From Laguncularia racemosa (lineage: Eukaryota > Streptophyta > Magnoliopsida > Myrtales > Combretaceae), in assembly GCA_037954665.1 (NCBI GenBank), contig JBBMOL010000195.1, positions 836,740-900,739 of the forward strand: a DNA stretch of 64,000 nucleotides, written 5' to 3'. How positions within the stretch are numbered: the stretch's first letter is position 1; each line of letters starts with the position of its first letter. The translations under genes were made by a program, and so were the position numbers. The notes under the pieces are model-generated. The model made no database searches and was not told the DNA's origin. It worked only from the letters and a program-made list of their open reading frames with translations. Below are positions 22,236-33,640 of this stretch, piece after piece.

Positions 22236-23480
22236 ATGCCTCTAAGAAGAAATATTAGGTGGGGTTCATCTAGTGCTGGATAGGTGGAGATGCCATAGAG
22301 GATAGGAACCCTCAAAAAACACCTTAGTAGGAAACCCTACAGCTAGCTAATGTTACTGCTGCTCAGCTGCTGGAGATTGTAAATGCTCTAGTGGGAATAT
22401 TGGCACAACAACAATAGTAGGCTGTGAGACTTGTCAGGCCTATAGAGGAACCTTGTGGGCTAGACAAATTTGTAAGACTAGCTAAGGAGTTCCACCCAAA
22501 GGTTAATGATCTGATAGAGGCTAAATATTGGATCACTGAGACTGAGAGGACCTTTGAAGCCTTCATGGTCCCAGAAGATAGAAAAGTGAGGTATGCTGCT
22601 TATATGCTGAAGGGAGCAGCTATAGATTGGTGGACTAGTATGTCTAGATTAGCATAAGCTCCTGACTGATGGCAAAGATTTAAGGAACTCTTTTATGAGA
22701 AGTACTTCCCTAGCAGCATTAGGGACAAAATGGAGGAAGATTATTATAATTGCCAGCAGGGCAATAAATTTGTTGAGGCATATGAAGCATAACTAAATTG
22801 CTTGAGCAAATTCTTGCCAGAGGTGATGAGAGGAGATGATGCCTCATGAGCAAGAAGATTCTTGAGGGGATTACAGCCTACTCTACAACATGAAGTGGGG
22901 GGCTTTTCAAATAATTACTTATGCAAGAGTAGTTGACAAAGCAAAATACTTGGAGCAGAGCAAAAAGAGAATAGAGGAGCAATTATCCTGCAAAATAGGA
23001 TCAATTCTGGGAAAAAGGCCTGTTTCCAACATACCTTATACAGATAAAGGGAAGAGACTAGCTGTAGATCCAACCAAACCCATGGCTTATGTACCTAGAC
23101 CTCTTCAAAGGAGGCTCGCACCTCTAGCATTGCACCCCCCCTCCAAGCAGGTTAAGGTGTGAGATGTCCTAAATGTTTAAGACTACATGATTTGCAATAA
23201 TGTAATTGGCTAAAAGGGGCATGCTTCTCTTGTGGCAAAACAGGACATACTAGCAAGAACTATATTGAAAGGACCCACCCTCAGACTTTTTGCTAAATTT
23301 GTAAGTAGAGAGGACACAAATCATTTAAGTGTGGTGCTTAACACCCTCAGGTAACTATACCCCCATAAGCCCCACAATCTATAACGACTGCACCTAGAGG
23401 ACCACTAGGTAGAAATCATAATGTGGGACCAAAATAGAGGGCACATGGTAGAGTGTTCACATTATAACAGTAGCAACAAC
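22236..23480 (+). pseudogene. Gag of the outer Tekay-like element
   Basis: It starts MPLRRNIRWG at 22236; the second Tekay-like element starts MPLRR in the same way. The capsid region reads FHPKVNDLIEAKYWITETERTF and RYAAYMLKGAAIDWW. Zinc-knuckle sequence CFSCGKTGHTSKN is near 23230, and a second, broken one is near 23290. There are several in-frame stops. It would form the particle shell. Confidence 0.75.
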
Positions 23481-26400
23481 AACAAGATTCCCATGATCAA
23501 GATACCATAGTAGGTACACTGCTCATAAACTCAAACATTGCCTATATACTGTTTGACATGGGTGCAATGCATTCTTGTATATCACCTATATTTATGAATG
23601 TATGTAGATTAAAACCTATTGTATTGGAGAATTCTATGATTGTAAATACTCCATTTGGAATAGGAGAGAAATTAGATCAAATGTGTAAAGATGTAGAGAT
23701 TATAATACATGGCAAGAAAATGCCAATTGAAATGTTTGTATTAGAGATGATAGAGTTTAATCTAATTTCAGGGGTGAATTAGTTGTATAAGTATTATGCC
23801 ACTATAGATTGTCATAATCTAGTGGTTAAGGAAGTGAGAACCGTGCAAGCGGTGAATGAGTATACAGATGTTTTTCCTGAGAATTTGCCTGGTTTACCAC
23901 TAGCTAGAGAGATAGAGTTCTATATTGATCTTATATCAGGAAAGACACCCATATCTATAGCACCATATAGAATGGCACCTACTGAACTATCTGAATTGGA
24001 GACTCAACTTCAAGAGCTTCAAGATAGTGGGTTTATTAGACCAAGTGTCTCACCATGGGGTACTCTAATGCTATTTGTCAAGAAGAAGGATGGGAGTATG
24101 AGGCTGTATATAGATTACAAGGAGCCAAACCAAGTCACAATCAAGAATAAATACCCTCTCCCTAGGATTGATGATCTATTTAATCAATTACAAAGAGCTC
24201 AAGTCTTCTCCAAAATTAACTTGAGATCAGGGTACCATTAGTTAAGAATTAAAGAGGAAGACATATAGAAAACTGCTTTCAAGACTCGGTATGGGCATTA
24301 CGAGTTTCAAGTGATGCCTTTTGGTTTGACAAATGCTCTAGCAACCTTCATGGACCTCATGAACCAAGTGCTTAGAGACTAGCTAGATTAGTTTGTAGTA
24401 GTTTTCATAGATGATATCCTTATCTATTCCAAGAGCAAAGAAGAACATGAAGTACATCTCAGAAATGTACTGGAAAGACTCAGGGAAGAAAAACTTTATG
24501 CAAAATTCAATAAGTGTGAATTTTGGTTAGAATATGTATCCTTCTTAGGACATGTGGTGAATAAGAATGGAATATCAGTAGATCTTGAGAAGGTAAAGGC
24601 AATAAGTGACTGGCTAAGACCAAGAATTGTAATAGAAGTAAAGAGTTTTCTGGGATTAGTTGGGTACTACAGACGCTTCGTAGAAGGATTTTCCCGATTA
24701 GCAACTCCATTGACTCAACTGACAAAGAAAAAGGCCAAGTTTGTATAGAGTGAGGAATGTGAGAGTAGCTTCACACCATTGAAAAATAAATTAATGACAA
24801 CTCCAGTGTTAACTCTACCGAAGACGGGAGAAGAATTTGAAGTATTTAGTAACGCATTAAATCAAGGTTTAGGGTATGTGCTTATGCAAAATGGGAAAGT
24901 CATTACATATGCTTCTCGCCAGTTGAAACAATATGAAAAGAATTACCTCACCCATGACTTGGAATTAGCTGCTGTGATTTTGGCACTAAAATTGTAGAGA
25001 CACTATCTTTATGGGGAGAAGTGTAAAATCTTCACAGACCACAAAAGTTTGAAGTATTTGTTTACTTAGAAGGAGTTGAATATAAGGCAAAGAAGGTGGC
25101 TAGAACTGATAAATGATTATGATGTGGAAATTCATTATTAACCTGGAAAATCAAATGTGGTTACAAATGCTTTAAGCAGGAAGAAACACATAAATATTGC
25201 AGGATTAATGATATCTCAGAAGAAGATATTAGAAGATATGGATAAGCTGAAGTTGGCAGTGGTGACACAAGAAGTAGGGAATAGATTAGCTACACTTAGT
25301 ATCCAACCCAATCTTCTATATCAGATTAAAATTGCACAAATGGAAGATCCTGAAATTCAAAAGATAAGGAACAAAGTAGAACTGGGGGAAGCTACAGAAT
25401 TTGTGTTGAACACCGAAGGATTAGTCAAGTATGGTAACAGATGGTGTGTTCCAAATAACACAGAATTAAAGAGGAAGATTATAAAGAAAGCCCATTAGTT
25501 AGGGTATATAGTACACCTAGGAAGCACTAAGATGTAGAAGGATCTCAAGAATACTTACTGGTGGAAAAATATGAAACGAAAGATAGTTGAATACATGTCC
25601 AGGTGTCTCACCTGTCAACAAATAAGGATTGAACACTAGAGGCCAGCTAGTGAGTTATAACCTCTTCCTGTACCTGAATGGAAGTAGGAACATGTAACTA
25701 TGAATTTTGTCACAACACTCCTGAGAACAAGGGAGAAATATGATGCAATTTTGGTGATAATAGATAGATTGAACAAGTCCGCACATTTCTTGTTGATTAG
25801 AGTGAACTATAGATTAGAAAAGCTTGCTCAAATGTATATTAAAGAGATTGTCATATTACATAGGATACCAGCTACGGTTACATCTAACAGGGATACTCGT
25901 TTTGTGAGCAAATTCTAGAAAAAGTCTACATTAAGCTATGGGAACCAAACTCCAGTTTAGTACAACATTTCATCCTCAGATAGACGCACAATCTGAAAGA
26001 ACTATTCAAATTTTAGAAGATTTATAACGAACTTGTACATTGGATCAAGGGGGGTAACTAGAGTGATCAATTTTCTTTAGTGGAATTTGCTTATAACAAC
26101 AGTTATCGAGCTACTATACAGATGGCTCCCTATGAAGCATTATATGGTAGGAAGTGTAGATCTCTCTTACGTTGGGATGAAGTGGGAGAAAGACGGGTAT
26201 TGGGGCTTGAGATAGTATAAGAAACAATGGACAAAGTAAAAGTCATAAGGCAACAGATCCTATCAGCCTAGAGTTGCCAGAAAAGTTATGCAGACAAACG
26301 ACGACGCCCTCTAGAATTTCAAGTGGGAGATAAAGTTTTATTGAAGATATCTCCAATTAAAGGGGTAATTAGGTTTGGACTGTGGGGTAAGCTGAATCCA

Positions 26401-26575
26401 AGATATGTGGGTTCATTCGAAATTCTAGAAAGAATCGGAACAATCACGTATAGGTTGGCACTATCGCCAAGTTTTGTTAGAGTACATGATATGTTTCATG
26501 TGTCGATGTTAAGAAAGTTTGTACTAAACCCAGATCAAGTGGTGGCTTTGGAACCTTTTGATACGAGATCGGTTT
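23480..26575 (+). pseudogene. Pol of the outer Tekay-like element (protease to integrase)
   Basis: The protease site reads ILFDMGAMHSC near 23550, with the active-site Thr replaced by Met. Reverse transcriptase runs from ~23880 (FPENLPGLPLAREIEF) through INLRSGYH to VVVFIDDILIYSKS, with both aspartates kept (24410-24415). RNase H (~24780-25080) includes LTLPKTGEEFEVFSNALNQGLG with the first Asp changed to Asn. Integrase (25490-26100) shows the zinc region, then MNFVTTL and TSNRDTRFVS, where both expected catalytic aspartates are Asn. VHDMFHVSMLRKFV lies just before the nested element. Many stops are present. Confidence 0.8.
26554..26558 (+). repeat. Target duplication CCTTT of the nested element (left)
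   Basis: CCTTT immediately precedes the TG of the left LTR; the same five bases follow the right LTR at 33408-33412. Confidence 0.85.
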
Positions 26576-27432
26576 GATCGGATTCCTAACTGATACGAAC
26601 CATGCCAACGTGTGACGAAACCCAATACCAATACGTTCGGAATTCGTTACCTAAGATGCCAAACACCTTCAAGTGGAAACCGCGACTCGTTGTCTATAAG
26701 CGAGATAAGAACCTTGGTATAATATGAAGACGCCACAATCGGGATGAAAGATCGATTGATAAGTCGGGATGAACGCCACGAAAATAAAATCCGATAAGTT
26801 CTAGATTAGTTCTTTAAAGAACCAAGAGAGGAATTCTCTCAAAAGTGTTTTCAAACTTTCAATGTTGTATGTTCTATATTCTAAATGTTCTAAACCCTAG
26901 GAGCTTTATATTAGGGTTTACAATTCATAACAATAAAGCCCAAAATGACATAGCTTAGATAAGTTACGTAAAAATAACAAAACAAGACATGAAGGCCGGC
27001 GTCGGGGAGATACACGACCGTGTACTTTGGCCGTGTATAATTCTATGGAAATCTTGACAATGTACACGACCGTGTACTTCTAGTCATGTATCTTTCTGTG
27101 GAAATCTTGACAACATACACGGCCGTGCCTTTGAACAGTGTATGATTCTGTGTAACCTCCAGACTCCTACACGGCCGTGCCTTGTAAAGACACGCCCTCT
27201 TCACCCCATATCCGGTATGACTTGTACAAGAGCAAGGGCCTTCCCATGGTTGTTCTAATCCTTTCCAACTTCATGATTGCTCCAATCCTTTTCGACTTCA
27301 TGGACATTTTTTATCAACCCGTCAAGTGCTTCCTTGAATCATTTCGCTCGATTTCTTGTGATTGGTTCAGGTGGCACTTCATGAGGATCCACATTCCATC
27401 TTCTGGCTTAGCTCCCATCATGGCTCTCATCA
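26559..27432 (-). repeat. 3' LTR of the nested CRM-like element (874 bp)
   Basis: TG...CA ends. It contains palindromes of the CACGACCGTG type at 27010-27180. An in-frame stop (27408-27410) truncates the integrase tail compared with the other LTR, where the frame stays open. Confidence 0.9.
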
Positions 27433-28440
27433 TTCCCCTCCTCTTGAAAAGGATTTTTCCTCAAATCATCGCCTGCATCAAAAGGACTCAAATTAGTAAC
27501 ATTAAATGTAGCACTTACTTGATACTCACCGGGTAAATCTATCTTGTATGCATTATCATTGATGCGCTCAAGGATTTGAAATGGTCCATCGCCTCTAGGA
27601 AGTAGTTTAGATCGACGCTGCATAGGAAACCGCTCTTTATGCATGTGAACCCAAACCCAATCTCCAGGTTAAAAAACAGCTTGTTGACGACCCTTGTTAG
27701 CTTGTTTCACATACTGCTCTGTTCTTTGCTCAATGTTTAGCCTTGCCTTCTCATGTATCTGTTTAACAAATTCTGCTTTTTTCTTGCCATCTAGATTAAC
27801 ATACTCAGAAATAAGCAAAGGTGATAAATCCAAAGGAGTTAGTGGATTAAAACCATACACAATTTCAAAAGGAGTAAATTTAGTAGCAGAATGCACTGTA
27901 CTGTTATAGGCGAATTCAACATACGGCAAACAATTCTCCTAACTTTTAATGTTCTTTTTAATGACAACCCTCAACAAAGTAGATAAAGTTCGATTTACTA
28001 CCTCAGTTTGACCATCAGTCTGTAGATGACAAGTAGTAGAAAACAATAACTTAGTTCCTAACTTAGCCCACAATTTCTTCCAGAAGTAGCTCAAGAACTT
28101 AGCATCTCTATCCGATACGATTGTTCTAGGCATACCATGTAATCTCACAACTTCCCTAAAGAACAAATTAGCAATATTGCAAGCACCATCTGTTTTGTGA
28201 CAAGGAATGAAATCTATCATCTTAGAGAATCTATCCATAACTAGAAAAATAGAATCTCGATCATGTCTAGACCTGGGTAATCCTAACACAAAATCCATAG
28301 AAATATCTACGCAAGGCTCATGAGGAATGGGAAGTGGGGTATAAAGCCCTTGAGGTTGGACTCTAGATTTTGCTTGCTTACACGTGACACATTGCTCACA
28401 AATCCTCTCAACATCTCGTTTCATGTGAGGCTAATAGAAG
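27408..28440 (-). pseudogene. Integrase of the nested CRM-like element
   Basis: Read on the minus strand: the zinc region ends CEQCVTCKQAKSR, and the core has DISMDFVLGLPRSRHDRDS, VRLHGMPRTIVSDRD and TDGQTEVVNR, so all three catalytic residues D, D and E are kept. Then come the SVHSATKFTPFEIVYGFNPL region and FQILERINDNAYKIDL with VSATFNVTNLSPFD. Stops lie at about 27936 and 27666, and another is at the LTR border. Integrase inserts the DNA copy into the genome. Confidence 0.82.
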
Positions 28441-29410
28441 TGTTCCTACAATACCCCTAAGGTTTTAGCTACTCCAAAATGTCCCATTAAACCTCCTCCA
28501 TGAGACTCCCTCACTAGTAATTCTCTTAAAGAACAAATTGGAATGCATAGTTTACTCTCCCTAAATAAGAATCCTTCATATTTATAAAATTTACCATGCC
28601 CACTCTTTTCACAATGCACATACTCCTCACAAAAATCTCGATCAGCAGCATACAATTCCTTAATGTGCTCAAAACCAAGCAATCTAGAACTAAGAGTAGA
28701 GATAAGAGCATACCTTCTAGAAAGTGCATCAGCAACGACATTCTCTTTACCTTGCTTGTAGTGGATGACATATGGAAATGTTTCGATGAACTCCACCCAA
28801 CGAGCATGCCTTTTGTTCAGCTTGTGTTGCCCCTTCAAGTACTTCAAGGATTCATGATCAGTGTGGATCACAAACTCTTTTGGCTAAAGATAGTGTTGCC
28901 AAGTCTCTAGGGCTCGAACCAATGCATATAAGTCCTTGTCATAAGTAGGGTAGTTCAAGGTTGCCCCACTTAGCTTCTCGCTAAAGAATGCAATTGGTCT
29001 TCTCTCTTGCATGAGCACTGCTCCAATACCTAATCCTGAAGCATCACACTCAATTTCAAAAGTTTTAGCAAAGTCAGGTAAAGCAAGTAATGGCGCTGAG
29101 TCAGCTTATTTTTAAGCGTCTGAAAGGCCTTCTCTTGTTGCTCTCCCCATATGAACCCCACGTTCTTCTTAATTACCTCAGTAAGTGGTGCTGCAATGGT
29201 GTTGAAATCCTTCACAAATCTCTTGTAAAAACTCGCTAGTCCATGGAAACTCCGCACATTACTTACATTAGTTGGACTAGGCCATTCTTGGATCGCACAA
29301 ATCTTTTCTTCATCAACCTGTATTCCCTGTGCACTAATAACAAAACCAAGAAACACAAGTTTATCTATGCAAAAAGTGCACTTCTTGAGGTTAGCATATA
29401 ATTGCTCCTT
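28440..29410 (-). pseudogene. RNase H of the nested CRM-like element
   Basis: Minus-strand frames show MFLGFVISAQGIQVDEEK, the connection region SFHGLASFYKRFVKDF, a broken RNase H start near 29020-29090, then MIHTDHESLKYLKGQHKLNKRHARW and VVADALSRRY. At least two stops and one frameshift lie between 28870 and 29110. Confidence 0.75.
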
Positions 29411-29875
29411 TCAAAGTACTCCTAAAACATCCCTCAAGTGAGATATATGATCTTCCAAACTCTTGCTGTAAATGAGAATATCATCAAAATAGACAGCAAC
29501 AAATTTGCCAATAAAAGTCCTCAAAACATGGTTCATAAGTCTCATAAAAGTACTAAGTGCGTTAGTTAAACCGAAAGGCATTACTAACCACTCATACAAT
29601 CTATATTTCGTTTTGAATGCGGTTTTCCATTCATCACCTTCTTTCATTCTAATTTGGTGATATCCACTTTTCAGATCAATTTTAGAAAAGACACTAGACC
29701 CATGTAACTCATCTAACATGTCATCTAAGTGAGGAATGGGATGACGATACTTTACCGTGATGTTGTTGATGGCGCGACAGTCAACACACATTCTCCATGA
29801 ACCACCCTTCTTAGGCACCAAAATCACAGGCACTGCACATGGACTCATGCTTTCTCTCACGTACCCCTTCTCCAT
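29411..29875 (-). pseudogene. Reverse transcriptase core of the nested CRM-like element
   Basis: An open frame of 154 residues: VPVILVPKKGGSWRMCVDCRA, VFSKIDLKSGYHQIRM, PFGLTNA and the catalytic VAVYFDDILIYSKS, with both aspartates of YFDD present. It is cut at 29411 by a stop before the thumb region. It copies element RNA into DNA. Confidence 0.85.
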
Positions 29876-30960
29876 TAATTCATCGACCTGCCTTTGGAGT
29901 TCCTTTGTCTCCTCCGGATTGCTCCTATAAGCTGCTTATTTGGAATCGATGCTCTGGGTACAAGGTCAATTTGGTGCTCAATACTACGAATAGGTGGTAA
30001 TCCCTTTGGAATCTCCTCAGGGAAGACTTCTTCAAAGTCCTGCACTATAAACACAACCACACTAGGCAAAGAGTTAGATAGTTCATTAGTATTCAGACAT
30101 GTTTCCTTAAAAACCAGAAATAACATAGGTTGCTTCATCACTAACGCTCTCCTCACTACACTCGCTCTTGCCACACAACTCTCCTTTTGCAAGGCTGCAC
30201 TCTCCTTTTCACTCACCACCAAAGTTGATCCCCCTTCAACTTGGTCTTTTACACTCTTTCCAGCCTTCCTCTCTTTTTCCTTTTGAGTTCGACTTTTGTA
30301 TTCCTTTTCTTTCTCATTGTCTTTTGCTCTCTCACTCTCCCTCTGTTTTTCACTCACCTTATGTTTTGCAAAAGACTGTTATAGCTACAACTGATCCTCA
30401 TACACCTGCTTAGGTGTTAAAGGTTTAAGATTAAAGTTTTTCTCTTGGTTAACAAGCGTATACTTGTTAGAAAAGCCATCATGAACAACCTTCCTATCAA
30501 ACTGCCATGGCCTCCCCAACAACACATGACACGCTTGCATTAGCACTACATAGCATAACACCTCATCCTCATACCTACCAATGCGAAAAGCAATCAAGGC
30601 TTGCTTACTCACCTTAGTCTCGCCACTATCATTCAACCACTGTAATTTATATGGACTAGGGTGTTTAGTAGTCTTGAGTCCCAGCCTCTCAATAATAAAA
30701 TTACTCACCACATTAGTGCAACTTCCTTCATCAATGATCACACTGCAAATATGATCACCTAGATAACATCTAGTATGAAAGATATTCTCTCTTTGCACCT
30801 CCTCTTCTTCCTTCACCTGCACATTCAAAGCTCTCTTCACTACTGCCACTAACTTCCCTATTGCAGGCTCCTCATCATCACTAGCATCCTCTAATGGAGG
30901 CATATCATCTTCTTCACTATCCCCCTCAATCTCACACTCACCATTATCACGCAGAATCAT
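29876..30960 (-). pseudogene. Protease region and linker of the nested CRM-like element
   Basis: The frame 30960-30385 contains an acidic stretch, then CSVIIDEGSCTNVVSN, where most relatives have Asp-Gly-Gly, so the middle residue is changed, and VLLGRPWQFDRKVVHDG. Downstream (30357-29875) is a lysine/glutamate-rich linker leading to the motif FPEEIPKGLPPIRSIEHQIDLVP before reverse transcriptase. A stop at 30385 separates the two. Confidence 0.75.
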
Positions 30961-32033
30961 TACACGCCTATTTGGACATTGACTAGCAATATGGCCTCTA
31001 CCTTGGCATTTAAAACATCTAATGTCATGATTTCTAGAAGTAGAAGAATCAGGGTGACCTTGGTTACCAGGAGTAGAACCCGCTTGCCTCAGCTCTCCTT
31101 TTGGTTTGGTGGGTAAAGGCTTTTCTTCCTTCTTCCATTGGTTAGTCTTCCAGGTGGATGAACCGGTACCCTATTGAAACCGTACATTACCACTACCTTT
31201 CCTCTTGTGCTGGTTCTCAACCTTTATAGCCATATGCACCATATCTTCCAATTCTACATAGTGCTGCAATTCTACGACATTTTGAATTTCTCTATTCAAT
31301 CCGGTAAGAAACCTAGCCATGGTAGCCTCTCTATCCTCCTCTACATTCGCCCTGATCATTGTTACTTCCATCTCCTTGAAATACTCATCCACGCTTCGGC
31401 TTCCCTGCTTAAGAGTTTGCAATTTGTTGTGCAATTCACGATAGTAATACGCAGGCACAAACCGCTTCTTCATCACCCTTTTCATCTCTTCCCAAGACTC
31501 AATAGGTGGTTCGCCATTCCTTCTTCTATTCAACATTAGTTGATCCCACCATACTATGGCATAATCCAAAAATTCAATGGCAACAAGTTTCACTTTCTTT
31601 CTCCCACTATAGTTATGACAATCAAATACCATCTCTACCTTCTTCTCCCACTCTAAGTACGCATCGGGATCATTCTTCCCTTGGAAAGGAGGAATCTTCA
31701 TCTTTATACTACTCAGTTGATTATCCTCTCTATTCCTATCTCCTCTATCTTCCTAATCCCTAGTTCCTCTATTCCTACCACTATAACCTCTATAACTCCC
31801 GATAGAAGGCTCATCAAAGTCATCACCCGACATTTCATCTCCACCCCTTTGTAGTCTCCTAGAACGACTCTCCCTCTTACGCCCTTAGAAGACGTTTGTA
31901 GATTGCTCTAGTCTTTGCTCTACCGTCTCATGAATTTGTTCCATTCCCTCCTGAAACATCCTCTTCATCTCACCCCTTAACGCCTTAATCACTAACCTAG
32001 CATCAAACCTTCCCCTCTCACTTTCAGGAGAAT
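30961..32033 (-). pseudogene. Gag of the nested CRM-like element
   Basis: The minus-strand core 31701-31171 reads KIPPFQGKNDPDAYLEWEKK, FLDYAIVWWDQL and FVPAYYYRELHNKLQTLKQG, followed by a zinc knuckle CFKCQGRGHIASQC near 31010. The N-terminal part (to ~32033) has two stops (about 31757 and 31887). Capsid and nucleocapsid of the particle. Confidence 0.78.
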
Positions 32034-32506
32034 GTTACCTCGACACAGTTCCTGCAGAAAAGATTAATACTAACACAAATATATATATGATTAAACCTCA
32101 CGATACACTCTCTTACGTGTTTCGCTCAAATGATGATATCACACAGTCACTCGTGTATTCTCACAAGCAATAATGATATCAATTTGCCAATTCCTCTTCT
32201 CAATTCTCTTGAAACTAACCCAAACTACACCAATTCCCTTCCGTAGAATTCAAAACAACTCTAGGGCTCGAATTTTTTTTCCTCTTTTTTCTTTCAGATT
32301 TTTTTTTTGTCGCCTTTGTTTGCTGCTCTTGATCACGTTTCCCTTTTCTTTTTTTTTTTTTTTGTAACAAAATTGAATAGTAGGTACTACAGTTTCAATA
32401 GGCAATTAACACTATGAAATTGAATATGAACAATTGATATGAACGATTGGAGTTAGGGTTTTGATGTTACCTTCCTCAAACTGAACTGATGTGTTAACAA
32501 ACCTAT

Positions 32507-32518
32507 GCTCTGATACCA
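32507..32518 (-). other. Primer-binding site of the nested element
   Basis: On the minus strand TGGTATCAGAGC, the perfect initiator-Met-tRNA complement, starts four bases after the 5' LTR (32522). Confidence 0.9.
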
Positions 32519-32521
32519 AAC

Positions 32522-33407
32522 TGATACGGGATCGGTTTGATCGGATTCCTAACTGATACGAACCACGCCAATGTGTGACGAAACCCAATACCAATACGTT
32601 TGGAATTCGTTACCTAAGATTCCAAATACCCTCAAGTGGAAACCGCGACCCGTTGTCTATAAGCAAGATAAGAACCTTTGTATAATATGAAGACGCCACA
32701 ATCGGGATGAAAGACCGATTGATAAGTCGGGATGAATGCCACGGAAATAAAATCCGATAAGTTCTAGATTAGTTCTTTAAAGAACCAAGAGAGGAATTCT
32801 CTCAAAAGTGTTTTCAAACTTTCAATGTTGTATGTTCTATATTCTAAATGTTCTAAACCCTAAGAGCTTTATATTAGGGTTTACAATTCGTAACAATAAA
32901 GCCTAAAACGACATAGCTTAGATAAGTTGCGTAAAAATAACAAAACAAGACATGAAGGCCGGCGTCGGGGAGATACACGGCCGTGTACTTTGGCCGTGTA
33001 TAATTCTGTGGAAATCTTGACAATGTACACAACCGTGTACTTTTAGTCGTGTATCTTTCTGTGGAAATCTTGACAACATACATGGCTGTGCCTTTGAACC
33101 GTGTATACGACCGTGTATGATTCTGTGTAACCTCCAGACTCCTACACGGCCGTGCCTTGTAAAGACACGCCTTCTTCACCCCGTATCCGGTATGGCTTGT
33201 ACAAGAGCAAGGGCCTTCCCATGGTTGTTCCAATCCTTTCCAACTTCATGATTGCTCCAATCTTTTTCGACTTCATGGACATCTTTTATCAACCCATTAA
33301 GTGCTTCCTTAAATTGTTTCGCTCGATTTCTTGTGATTGGTCTAGGTGGCACTTCAAGAGGATCCACATTCCATCTTCTGACTTGGCTCCCATCATGGCT
33401 CTCATCA
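32522..33407 (-). repeat. 5' LTR of the nested CRM-like element (886 bp)
   Basis: TG...CA ends. It keeps an open frame on the minus strand (33400-33190) continuing the integrase tail: VRRWNVDPLEVPPRPITRNRA, the basic motif seen at the integrase end of such elements. Palindromes occur at 32970-33160, one more than in the other LTR. Confidence 0.9.
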
Positions 33408-33412
33408 CCTTT

Positions 33413-33600
33413 GAAGGTACAACTAGATTTATCCTCTATAGAAAGACCTGTGAAGATAGTGGATACCAAGGAACAAGTGCTAAGAAGAAGAAGAATTCCT
33501 TATGTCAAAGTACAGTGGACAAATCAAACCAAACGAGGGGTGATATGGGAATTAGAAGAAGAAATGAAGAGAAAGAATCTAGAACTTTTCCTAATTCTAG
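33413..33600 (+). pseudogene. Chromodomain end of the outer Tekay-like pol
   Basis: After the nested element the outer frame resumes: LSIERPVKIVDTKEQVLRRRRIPYVKVQWTN followed by GVIWELEEEMKRK, read here with gaps. This is the usual C-terminal chromodomain of Tekay/Del elements, which targets integration to marked chromatin. Confidence 0.75.
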
Positions 33601-33627
33601 GTAACTTTCGAGGATGAAAGTTCTAAT

Positions 33628-33640
33628 AAGGGGGGGAGAA
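33628..33640 (+). other. Polypurine tract of the outer Tekay-like element
   Basis: AAGGGGGGGAGAA directly before the 3' LTR, after the TTTCGAGGATGAAAGTTCT motif common in this lineage. Confidence 0.85.

Larger units (their letters stand above)
26559..33407 (-). mobile_element. CRM-like Ty3/gypsy element nested in the Tekay-like element
   Basis: It is a 6,849-bp element on the minus strand with LTRs 26559-27432 (3') and 32522-33407 (5'), a perfect tRNA-iMet primer site (32507-32518), gag, protease, reverse transcriptase, RNase H, integrase, a purine tract (27433-27447) and TSD CCTTT. The LTRs differ at roughly 40 sites of 870, mostly C/T and G/A, plus one short indel, so it is younger than its host element. 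Evidence for CRM is the integrase C-terminus that runs into the LTR and lacks a classical chromodomain; this is a judgement from memory of the lineage. Confidence 0.88.

Noticed and set aside
29894..30413. Plus-strand ORFs of 130 and 81 codons
   Set aside because: They are antisense to the lysine/glutamate-rich linker of the CRM-like pol. Ser/Phe/Leu-rich translation is the typical shadow of such a sequence.
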